A stretch of DNA of 7,902 bases. Source: Solirubrobacterales bacterium (GTDB lineage: Bacteria; Actinomycetota; Thermoleophilia; Solirubrobacterales; Solirubrobacteraceae). Position 1 is the stretch's first letter. Each line of letters starts with the position of its first letter. Location of the stretch: contig JAFAZB010000194.1 in NCBI GenBank assembly GCA_019240015.1, forward strand, positions 1 through 7,902. The letters are read 5' to 3'. Both the position numbers and the translations under genes were made by a program. The notes below the pieces were generated by a model. That model was not told the DNA's origin, did no database searches, and was given only the letters and a program-made list of their open reading frames with translations. Below, one piece after another: positions 1-6,043 of this stretch.

Positions 1-246
1 GAGCTCCGCGATCGGCTGCTCCCCGTCGAGCTCGAGCTCCGCGTCGATCGAGGACGGTCTGCGCGGCGGGTTGCCGGCCACCAGGTGAGCCGCGACGATC
101 GAGCCGGCGGAGGTGCCGACGAAGTACTCGCACGCGCGCAGGTCGAACCCGCTGCCGTCCTCGAGGCCCGCCAGCACGCCCATCATCCAGGCCTCACCGA
201 GCACGCCGCCGCCGCCTAGCACGAGCACGTCGGGACGGGTCAACAT
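1..246 (-). CDS. Patatin-like phospholipase, N-terminal part (truncated by window edge)
   Basis: This frame reads from an ATG at 246 down to the window edge and gives 82 residues with no stop. Two patatin hallmarks are visible in the right order. The glycine-rich oxyanion-hole loop GGGGVLGEAW lies at residues 11-20, and the nucleophile elbow GTSAGS at residues 44-49 makes Ser46 the likely catalytic serine. Patatin-family enzymes are Ser-Asp lipid acyl hydrolases; the catalytic Asp would lie beyond the window. The hydrophobic strand DVLVLGG directly after the start suits a cytoplasmic alpha/beta hydrolase core without a signal peptide. The start is preceded by AAGGG only 2-3 nt away, which is too close for a good ribosome site. 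A TACCAT box 8 nt upstream favours a leaderless message; a TTG one codon further in is an alternative start. The gene is divergent from the XRE-cupin/leu operon. The family call is firm; the substrate is unknown. Confidence 0.85.
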   Translation of the reverse strand, partial: MLTRPDVLVLGGGGVLGEAWMMGVLAGLEDGSGFDLRACEYFVGTSAGSIVAAHLVAGNPPRRPSSIDAELELDGEQPIAEL

Positions 247-254
247 CGCCCTTG

Positions 255-260
255 ATGGTA
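255..260 (-). promoter_or_regulatory. Candidate -10 box (TACCAT) for the patatin gene
   Basis: On the minus strand TACCAT matches the actinobacterial TAnnnT -10 pattern. It ends 8 nt before the ATG at 246, which would put the transcription start at or next to the start codon (leaderless). No recognisable -35 is present: the position where it would fall lies inside the first palindrome. The call is inferred from pattern and spacing only. Confidence 0.45.
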
Positions 261-262
261 TT

Positions 263-334
263 TGGGTCGGCGCATGCGCCGACCCACGGGGGCGCGCATG
301 CGCGCCCCCGGCAGGGGCCGCATGCGGCCCCTGC
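263..334. repeat. Three abutting perfect 24-bp palindromes with a shared CGCATGCG core
   Basis: Three perfect inverted repeats lie end to end with no spacer: 263-286 (left arm TGGGTCGGCGCA), 287-310 (left arm CGGGGGCGCGCA) and 311-334 (left arm GCAGGGGCCGCA). Each right arm is the exact reverse complement of its left arm. The centres are exactly 24 bp apart and all share CGCATGCG, including a GCATGC hexamer, while the outer 8 bases of the arms differ. Differences in one arm are always matched in the other, so dyad symmetry rather than base sequence is what is kept. As RNA or extruded DNA each unit could form a 10-bp stem with a CATG loop. The block fills most of the gap between the divergent patatin and XRE-cupin genes. 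It could be a binding array, a REP-like element or a boundary structure; its function is unknown. Confidence 0.95.
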
Positions 335-340
335 TGTATG

Positions 341-354
341 TGATAGCGTACGCT
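341..354 (+). promoter_or_regulatory. Extended -10 promoter with overlapping AGCGTACGCT dyad (candidate operator)
   Basis: TGATAGCGT at 341-349 fits an extended -10 (TGn plus TAnnnT), with the hexamer at 344-349 ending 8 nt before the ATG at 358. The perfect 10-bp palindrome AGCGTACGCT (345-354) overlaps the hexamer and reaches the expected transcription start. A direct repeat TGTATG (335-340 and 355-360) flanks it at a 20-bp offset, about two helical turns. The dyad is well placed for repression, most simply by the XRE-cupin protein encoded immediately downstream. No clear -35 is seen. The operator role is inferred from position. Confidence 0.45.
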
Positions 355-357
355 TGT

Positions 358-954
358 ATGACAGCGCTGGCTGAGTGGAGCGGCCTCTCCGACTCAATCG
401 GGCCGCGGATCCGGGCCCTGCGCGAGGCCCAGGCGCTCTCGTTGCGCGAGCTCGCGGAGCGCTCGGGAGTCAGCGCGCCGATGCTCTCGCAGGTGGAGCG
501 CGGAGAGACCAGCCCCACGCTCCAGACCGCAAGCCGGATCGCCGCGGGCCTCGAGCTGCGGCTCTCGCAGCTGCTGCGGCTCGACGAGGACGGCGCCGTC
601 ACCGTGGTCCGCCGCTCCGAGCGGCGCAAGGGCCCCTCGCGCGCGGGCGGGCACCGCTACGAGATCCTCACTCCGCCGCTGCCCGGCCAGCGCGCGGAGC
701 TCTCGCGCCACACGCTGGCGCCGGGAGCCAGGACCGGCGGGCCGGGCGACCCCCCGATCCACGAGCCCGGCAGCCGCGAGACGGCGCTGGTGGCGGCCGG
801 CGAGCTGATCCTGCACTGTGACGGCGGCAGCTACGCGCTGTCCGAGGGCGACTGCGTGACCTTCGATGCCGACCTGCCACACGAGTTCGAGAATCCAGGA
901 GACCAGGAGGCCGTGCTGCTCGCGGTCGTGAGCGCCGGCCTGCGGAGGAGCTGA
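358..954 (+). CDS. XRE-family HTH / cupin-domain transcriptional regulator
   Basis: The predicted protein has 198 residues with two domains. Residues 14-70 are an XRE (HTH_3) domain containing LSLRELAERSGVSAPMLSQVERG, the classic helix-turn-helix with a conserved SQVERG recognition-helix end. Residues about 115-193 are a C-terminal cupin with a GELIL strand, the LSEGD turn and the PHEFEN motif. This architecture is typical of one-component regulators in which the cupin binds a small ligand. The usual HxH metal pair is altered: His135 is followed by Glu-Pro, leaving His135, Glu141 and His175 as possible ligands. The ATG at 358 was chosen because it begins where family members begin and has a -10 box 8 nt upstream; a TTG at 262 would read through the palindrome array, and a GTG at 340 lacks a ribosome site. 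Its stop overlaps the leuC start by one base, so it probably regulates this operon and itself. The ligand is unknown. Confidence 0.88.
   Translation: MTALAEWSGLSDSIGPRIRALREAQALSLRELAERSGVSAPMLSQVERGETSPTLQTASRIAAGLELRLSQLLRLDEDGAVTVVRRSERRKGPSRAGGHRYEILTPPLPGQRAELSRHTLAPGARTGGPGDPPIHEPGSRETALVAAGELILHCDGGSYALSEGDCVTFDADLPHEFENPGDQEAVLLAVVSAGLRRS
944..950 (+). promoter_or_regulatory. Strong ribosome binding site (GGAGGAG) for leuC
   Basis: GGAGGAG lies at the very end of the regulator gene. Its GGAGG core ends 5 nt before the leuC ATG at 954. This is a good Shine-Dalgarno match and fixes the leuC start. Confidence 0.75.
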
Positions 955-2324
955 TGGCCAAGACCCTGTTCGAGAAGATCTGGGACGCCCACGAGGTCGC
1001 TCCCGGGCTGCTGTACATCGACCTGCACCTCGTCCACGAGGTCACCAGCCCGCAGGCGTTCGACGGCCTGCGGCTGGCCGGCCGCAAGGTGCGCCGGCCC
1101 GACCGGACCGTGGCCACCGCCGACCACAACGTGCCCACCGACGGGACCGACGTGGCGGCACGGATCCGCGACTCGCTCTCGCGCGTGCAGGTGCAGACGC
1201 TCGAGCGCAATTGCGCGGAGTTCGAAATCCCCGTCTATTCGCTCGGCTCCGAGCACCAGGGGATCGTGCACGTGATCGGGCCCGAGCTGGGCGTCACCCA
1301 GCCGGGGATGACGATCGTCTGCGGCGACTCGCACACCGCCACCCATGGCGCGTTCGGAGCACTGGCGTTCGGGATCGGAACGAGCGAGGTCGAGCACGTG
1401 CTGGCCACCCAGTGCCTGGTGCAGTCAAAGCCGCGCTCGATGCGGATCAGCTACGAGGGCGAACTCGGCTTCGGGGTCGGCGCCAAGGATCTGATCCTGG
1501 CCACGATCGGGCAGCTGGGAGTGGCGGGCGCGGCCGGGCACGTGGTCGAGTACGCCGGTCAGGCGATCCGCTCGCTGACGATGGAAGGCCGGATGACCGT
1601 CTGCAACATGACGATCGAGGGCGGGGGCCGGGCCGGCATGATCGCGCCCGACGAGACCACGCTTCGGTGGGTGATGGGACGCCCGGGCGCCCCGCCCGCG
1701 CCGCCATCCGAGTGGGACGAGCTGAGCACCGACCCGGGCGCGAGGTTCGACAAGGAGGTGTCGGTCGACGCCGGCGCGATCAGCCCGATGGTCACCTGGG
1801 GGACCAACCCGGGCATGGTCGTGCCGGTCACCGAAGCGGTCCCCGAGCCGCGCTCCGAGCAGGACGAACGCGCGCTGCACTACATGGGGCTCGAACCGGG
1901 CACCCCGATCGGCGAGATCGAGCTCGACCGGGTGTTCATCGGCTCGTGCACCAACTCGCGGATCGGGGATCTGCGCGCCGCCGCCGAGGTGGTCGCCGGC
2001 CGCAAGGTCGCCGATCGCGTGTACGCGATGGTCGTGCCCGGCTCCCAGCAGGTCAAGGCGCAGGCCGAGCGCGAGGGGCTCGACGACGTCTTCAGGCGTG
2101 CCGGCTTCGACTGGCGCGGCGCCGGCTGCTCGATGTGCCTGGGGATGAACCCGGACATCGCCGCTCCCGGCGAGCGCGTGGCCTCGACCTCGAATCGCAA
2201 CTTCGAGGGCCGCCAGGGACGGGGAGCCCGCTCGCACCTGGTCTCGCCGCAGATGGCTGCCGCCGCGGCGATCGAGGGGCGATTCGTCGACATCCGATCC
2301 TGGGAGGGGGCACGAGGCGGATGA
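954..2324 (+). CDS. leuC: 3-isopropylmalate dehydratase large subunit
   Basis: With LeuD it isomerises 2-isopropylmalate to 3-isopropylmalate through isopropylmaleate, in the cytoplasm, during leucine synthesis. The 456 residues align from end to end, by eye, with the well-known LeuC pattern: MAKTLFEKIWDAH at the start, LVHEVTSPQAFDGL, TADHNVPT, CGDSHTATHGAFGALAFGIG, and STSNRNFEGRQGRG near the C-terminus. The three [4Fe-4S] ligands are present: Cys332 in FIGSCTNSRIGDL, and Cys392 and Cys395 in GCSMCLGMN. Their spacing (60 and 3 residues) matches the E. coli enzyme. The close match to LeuC rather than to the shorter archaeal-type or homoaconitase subunits makes the assignment firm. The start overlaps the regulator's stop (TGATG) and the stop overlaps the leuD start (ATGA), so the three genes are translationally coupled. 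A second dehydratase role, for example on citramalate-derived acids, cannot be excluded. Confidence 0.97.
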   Translation: MAKTLFEKIWDAHEVAPGLLYIDLHLVHEVTSPQAFDGLRLAGRKVRRPDRTVATADHNVPTDGTDVAARIRDSLSRVQVQTLERNCAEFEIPVYSLGSEHQGIVHVIGPELGVTQPGMTIVCGDSHTATHGAFGALAFGIGTSEVEHVLATQCLVQSKPRSMRISYEGELGFGVGAKDLILATIGQLGVAGAAGHVVEYAGQAIRSLTMEGRMTVCNMTIEGGGRAGMIAPDETTLRWVMGRPGAPPAPPSEWDELSTDPGARFDKEVSVDAGAISPMVTWGTNPGMVVPVTEAVPEPRSEQDERALHYMGLEPGTPIGEIELDRVFIGSCTNSRIGDLRAAAEVVAGRKVADRVYAMVVPGSQQVKAQAEREGLDDVFRRAGFDWRGAGCSMCLGMNPDIAAPGERVASTSNRNFEGRQGRGARSHLVSPQMAAAAAIEGRFVDIRSWEGARGG

Positions 2325-2884
2325 AAGCGATCGAGACGATCACCGGCCGGGTCAGCGTGCTGAACCGCGACGACGTCGACACCGACCAGATCATCCCCAA
2401 GCAGTTCCTCAAGCGGGTGGAGCGCACCGGCTTCGGCGAGTATCTGTTCTACGACTGGGCCAAGGAGCCGGGCTGGGAGCTGCCCCGCAACCCGATCCTG
2501 CTCGCGGGGCGCAACTTCGGCTGTGGCTCGAGCCGCGAGCACGCTCCCTGGGCGCTCGAGGACTATGGCTTTCAGGCGATCATCGCGCCGAGCTTCGCTG
2601 ACATCTTTCGCTCCAACTGCACCAAGATCGGGCTCTTGCCGGTCGAGCTGGACGCCGATGCCTGCGCGCAGATCGCACAGGCCGGCGAGGCCCAGGTCGA
2701 CCTGCGCGAGCTGCAGGTGCGCTGGCCGGGGGGGAGCGCGAGCTTCGAGCTCGACCCCGAGACCAAGCACCGGCTGCTGAACGGGCTCGACGAGATCGCG
2801 CTGACGCTCGCGCAGTCAGATGCGATCGACGCCTACGAACGCGAGCGCGAGCGAAGCGGTCCGGTCACCACCGCGCTGGCATGA
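2321..2884 (+). CDS. leuD: 3-isopropylmalate dehydratase small subunit
   Basis: This is the swivelling-domain partner of LeuC and completes the isopropylmalate isomerase active site. The 187 residues carry the family markers: VDTDQIIPKQFLKRVERTGFGE near residues 19-40, the GRNFGCGSSREHAPWAL signature at about 63-79 (Cys68 in the FGCGSSRE loop), IIAPSFADIF, and NGLDEIALTL near the C-terminus. The length is slightly below that of the E. coli protein (about 200 residues), as is common for LeuD. The ATG at 2321 overlaps the leuC stop as ATGA and is preceded by a purine-rich GGGAGGGGG at 2302-2310. An upstream extension of this frame through leuC is only an antisense-like shadow reading and was discarded. 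The stop codon overlaps the following methyltransferase start, again as ATGA. Confidence 0.97.
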   Translation: MKAIETITGRVSVLNRDDVDTDQIIPKQFLKRVERTGFGEYLFYDWAKEPGWELPRNPILLAGRNFGCGSSREHAPWALEDYGFQAIIAPSFADIFRSNCTKIGLLPVELDADACAQIAQAGEAQVDLRELQVRWPGGSASFELDPETKHRLLNGLDEIALTLAQSDAIDAYERERERSGPVTTALA

Positions 2885-3642
2885 GCGCGCCGGCGGGGGG
2901 CGATTGGGACGCCGCCACCTACGACCGGATCTCCGACGTCCAGTTCGGCTGGGCGCTCGAGCAGCTCGAGCGGCTCGCGCTGCGCGGGGATGAGGTGGTG
3001 CTCGATGCGGGCTGCGGGTCCGGTCGCGTGACGTCCGAGCTCGCCGAGCGCGTTCCCCGCGGGCGCGTGTACGGGGTCGACGCCGCGCCCTCGATGGTGG
3101 AGCACGCGCAGCGCGCGCTTAGGACGCGGGCCACCGTGCTGTGCCAGGACCTGGTCGAGCTGTCGTTGCCCGAGCCGGTCGACGTCGTGTTCTCGAACGC
3201 GACCTTCCACTGGGTCCGCGACCACGACGCGCTGTTCGCGGCGCTGGCCCGCAGCATGAAGCCCGCCGCGCGGCTGATGGCGCAGTGCGGCGGCAGGGGC
3301 AACATCGACGCGTTCCGCGCGGCCGCGGACTCGGTCGCCGGCGAGGAGCGGTTTCAGAGCTACTTCGAGGGCTGGCAGCGGCCCTGGAACTATGCCGGCG
3401 CGGAGGAGACCGCCGAGCGCCTGGAGCGGGCCGGGTTCACCGAGGTCTCATGCTGGCTCGAGCCCAAGCCGACCACCCCGCCCGAGCCGCGCGCGTTCGT
3501 GCAGACGGTGTGTCTGGTCCGCCACCTGGACCCGCTGCCGGAAGGCCTGCGCGCCCCGTTCACCGACCGGGTGCTGGCGCGGGTGGGCGAGCCGCTGGTG
3601 CTCGGCTACGTGCGGCTCAACATCGCCGCGGTCAGGACGTAG
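2881..3642 (+). CDS. SAM-dependent methyltransferase, trans-aconitate 2-methyltransferase (Tam)-like
   Basis: This is a 253-residue class I methyltransferase. Motif I is VVLDAGCGSGRVT (Asp42 to Gly48 form the SAM loop). Asp67 in VYGVDAAPSM is the expected ribose-binding acid, and FSNATFHWV (104-112) matches motif IV of Tam-like enzymes (E. coli Tam has FANASLQWL). The N-terminal WDAATYDRISDVQ, the overall length and the C-terminal YVRLNIAAVRT also fit the Tam family better than generic Methyltransf_11 proteins. Tam enzymes esterify a carboxylate of trans-aconitate. The yeast relative Tmt1 is known to methylate 3-isopropylmalate as well. The start overlaps the leuD stop by 4 nt, so the enzyme is made together with the isomerase. 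That makes an isopropylmalate- or isopropylmaleate-like acid, or an inhibitory by-product, an attractive but unproven substrate. Its 3' end overlaps the opposing transporter gene by 11 bp. The gene symbol is withheld because the substrate is uncertain. Confidence 0.82.
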   Translation: MSAPAGGDWDAATYDRISDVQFGWALEQLERLALRGDEVVLDAGCGSGRVTSELAERVPRGRVYGVDAAPSMVEHAQRALRTRATVLCQDLVELSLPEPVDVVFSNATFHWVRDHDALFAALARSMKPAARLMAQCGGRGNIDAFRAAADSVAGEERFQSYFEGWQRPWNYAGAEETAERLERAGFTEVSCWLEPKPTTPPEPRAFVQTVCLVRHLDPLPEGLRAPFTDRVLARVGEPLVLGYVRLNIAAVRT

Positions 3643-5968
3643 CCTCGCCGGTGGCGGGGGTGGGCGCCGGCGCCCGCTCCTTGGGCGCCCCGATCCCCCA
3701 CGGCCACCAGTTGCGATCGCCCAGCAGGACGACGAGCGAGGGGATCAGCAGCGTCCGCACCAGGAACGTGTCGAGCAGCACGCCCGCGGCCAGTCCGAGG
3801 CCGATCTCGCGGGTCTGGCTGTTGCCGGCGACGGTCAGCACCGCGAACGTCCCGGCCAGCACCAGGCCCGCCGAGGTCACGGTGCCGCCGCTGGCGGCGA
3901 TCGCCCGGCGCACCGCGTCGCGGAGCTCGCCGTGCCGGGCCTCCTCGCGGATCCGCGTCATCACCAGGATGTTGTAGTCCTCGCCGAGCGCCATCAAGAA
4001 GATGAACATGAAGAACGGCAGCACGAAGTTCAGCCCGCTGTCGCCGGCGATCTCGACGAATACCAGGATCGCCAGCCCCAGCGCGGCCAGGTAGGAGAGC
4101 CCCACGCTGAGGATCAGGTAGACCGGCGCGACCAGGCTGCGCAGCAGGATCGCGAGCAGGATCGCGATCACCACCAGCACCAGCGGCACGATCCGCTTCA
4201 GATCGCTGGTCGAGATCTTGCTGACGTCGTAGGCCGCGGCGGCCTCACCAGCGACCCCGTTGGCCTGCGCGCCGACCGTGTTGGCGACCTGGGTGACCGC
4301 GGCGCGGACGGCGGGGATCGCGTTCAGCGCGGCGGTGCTCGACGGATCCCCGGCGCGCAGCTCGGTGTAGAACTGGATCGTGCGCCCGTTGGCGCTGATG
4401 AACTGGGCGCTCGAGGTGTAGGCGGCGTACAGCGCGGGGGCCAGTCGTGCCGCCAGCGCGGGCGGCTCCACCGCCGGTAGCCGCTGAGGCGGCCCGAGCG
4501 CCCGATACAGCCGCGTCAAGGCGGACGGCGGGAGCGTGACGCCGGCCGGGTTGAGCCCGCCGGTGACCGAGGTGAACACCCGCTGGCGCTCCAGCCCGGC
4601 GCTCGCCGTCGCGAGCGGCGTTGGGTCCTCCCAGGCCGAGGTCGGCAGGCGCATCACGATGTTGGTGGGGTTGCGGACGCTGACCGGGAAGTGGTTGAGC
4701 AGCACCTGGCCCTTGGCGGAGTCGCTCCCCGAGGGCGCCGTCTGGCTCCCGAAGCCGGCCGGCTTATACGCCAGCACGACCAGCGCCAGCGCCACGAACA
4801 GCACCAGCCCGATCGACAGCGTGCGCACCGGGCGCGCGACGATCCGGGCCGCCACGCCGCCCCACGCGCCCCGGTACTCGTGGCCGGGGCGGGGCTTGGA
4901 AGGCCACATCACGGCTCGCCCGAAGATCGCCAGCAGCGCCGGCAGCAGCGTCAGGCCCGCCACCAGCGTGACCGCGACGCCGATCGCCAGCCCCGGTCCC
5001 AGCCCCCGGTAGAGCCCGAACTGCGCCAGGATCACGCTCACCAGCGCGACGATCACGGTCAGCGCCGAGAACGTGATCGTCTCGCCGACCCGGCTGACCG
5101 CGCCGACCACCGCGTCCCGCGGCTCGACGCCGTGCGCGAGCGCTTCCCGGACGCGGAAGATCAGGAACAGTCCGTAGTCCGTGCCCGCCCCCAGCACGAT
5201 CACGATCAAGATGATCTGCGTCAGCCCCGAGACCTCCAGCCCGGCCTTGGCGGCCTCGCCGATCAGCGGGCCGGCGATCACCAGCGACAGCGCCGCCGGC
5301 AGCAGCGTCACCAGCGGCGCGAGCGCCGCGCGGAACACGACCAGCAGCAACGCGATGATGAACAGCAGCGAGAGCTGCTGGGTCAGGGACTGCGTGTGCT
5401 GCTGTTGCTTGTCGGCGTCGACGCTCTGCGCGAGCTCGCCGGCGAAGTGGAGCTGAAGCCCGGCGGGCGCGGCGACCCCGCCAACCGCCGCGTGCAGCTT
5501 GTCGAACACGTTCGTGCCGCCGTTGTTGGCGCCCCGGCCGCTCAGCTCGACCAGCGCCATTCGCACCTGGCCGTCGCCTGACAGCCCCCGGTCGCGTACG
5601 TCGAGCACGCCGGAGACCCGCGCCACGGCCTGCTCGGCGCTGGCGAAGGCGGCTTCGTCGGCGGCGCTCAGCTGCGCGGGGGGCCGGCCCGCCACCAGCA
5701 GCGCGCTGAACGAGTTCTGCCGCTGGAACGGCGCCGCCAGGGCCGATGCCTTGACCACCGGAGTGTTGGACGGCAGAAACGCGGTGTTCTCGTTCTTGAC
5801 CGCGCTCGAAAGCGACGGCAGCGCCTGCGGGATCACGGCCACGGCGACGATCCACACCGCGACCACCAGCCACCGGTACTTCACCGATAGGCGGCCGATC
5901 GTCAAGAACGGGCCCGGCTGCGCTTCGCGCAGGCTGGGGTTGACGGGCTCGCGTGCCACGGCGGCCAT
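3632..5968 (-). CDS. MMPL/RND-family membrane transporter
   Basis: The protein has 778 residues and the two-fold RND layout. A short cytoplasmic N-terminus leads to TM1 at about 33-50 (WLVVAVWIVAVAVIP). A large extracytoplasmic domain follows (about 55-195), then a block of helices from about 199 that includes LSLLFIIALLLVVFRAALAP and the motif GAGTDYGLFL. A second extracytoplasmic domain and a second helix block follow, with ALGEDYNILVMTRIREE. The paired Asp-Tyr motifs (Asp264-Tyr265 and Asp664-Tyr665) correspond to the proton-relay pairs of MmpL transporters, so this copy looks intact and proton-driven. Substrates in the family include lipids and hydrophobic compounds; none can be named here. 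The ATG at 5968 was chosen because TM1 follows at the usual distance; the open frame continues upstream but only antisense to the neighbouring gene. No good Shine-Dalgarno precedes it. It separates leuCD from leuB on the opposite strand, so it is probably not part of leucine synthesis. Confidence 0.92.
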   Translation of the reverse strand: MAAVAREPVNPSLREAQPGPFLTIGRLSVKYRWLVVAVWIVAVAVIPQALPSLSSAVKNENTAFLPSNTPVVKASALAAPFQRQNSFSALLVAGRPPAQLSAADEAAFASAEQAVARVSGVLDVRDRGLSGDGQVRMALVELSGRGANNGGTNVFDKLHAAVGGVAAPAGLQLHFAGELAQSVDADKQQQHTQSLTQQLSLLFIIALLLVVFRAALAPLVTLLPAALSLVIAGPLIGEAAKAGLEVSGLTQIILIVIVLGAGTDYGLFLIFRVREALAHGVEPRDAVVGAVSRVGETITFSALTVIVALVSVILAQFGLYRGLGPGLAIGVAVTLVAGLTLLPALLAIFGRAVMWPSKPRPGHEYRGAWGGVAARIVARPVRTLSIGLVLFVALALVVLAYKPAGFGSQTAPSGSDSAKGQVLLNHFPVSVRNPTNIVMRLPTSAWEDPTPLATASAGLERQRVFTSVTGGLNPAGVTLPPSALTRLYRALGPPQRLPAVEPPALAARLAPALYAAYTSSAQFISANGRTIQFYTELRAGDPSSTAALNAIPAVRAAVTQVANTVGAQANGVAGEAAAAYDVSKISTSDLKRIVPLVLVVIAILLAILLRSLVAPVYLILSVGLSYLAALGLAILVFVEIAGDSGLNFVLPFFMFIFLMALGEDYNILVMTRIREEARHGELRDAVRRAIAASGGTVTSAGLVLAGTFAVLTVAGNSQTREIGLGLAAGVLLDTFLVRTLLIPSLVVLLGDRNWWPWGIGAPKERAPAPTPATGEATS

Positions 5969-6005
5969 GGTAACGACGGCGTCGGGGGCCAAGATTGCCG
6001 TCTTG

Positions 6006-6034
6006 TTGTCGCTGGACGCCTGTTCGCTTAGGCT
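6006..6034 (+). promoter_or_regulatory. Candidate promoter for the small membrane protein gene (and possibly leuB-ilvE)
   Basis: TTGTCG (6006-6011) and TAGGCT (6029-6034) are separated by 17 bp. The -10 ends 9 nt before the ATG at 6044, so transcription would begin at or just before the start codon. It lies in the 75-bp gap shared with the divergent transporter gene. I see no equally good box for the transporter on the other strand. The call is based on pattern only. Confidence 0.45.
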
Positions 6035-6043
6035 GCCGGGACG

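Noticed and set aside
263..334. CRISPR-like repeat array
   Set aside because: The units abut with no spacers and differ in sequence, so it is a palindrome array and not a CRISPR.
262..357. N-terminal extension of the XRE-cupin protein from a TTG at 262, giving an Arg-rich repeat (RMR) leader
   Set aside because: The extension is simply the translation of the palindrome array, has no ribosome site and is not seen in the family. The ATG at 358 fits the HTH start and the -10 spacing.
1211..2320. Long open frame leading in frame into leuD
   Set aside because: It overlaps leuC in another frame and is Arg/Gly/Ala-rich nonsense. Only the part from 2321 matches LeuD.
3662..3675. 14-bp perfect palindrome (GGGCGCCGGCGCCC) near the convergent gene ends, considered as a terminator
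   Set aside because: It lies within transporter coding sequence, has no loop and no T-tract, and GC-rich palindromes of this size arise easily in such DNA.
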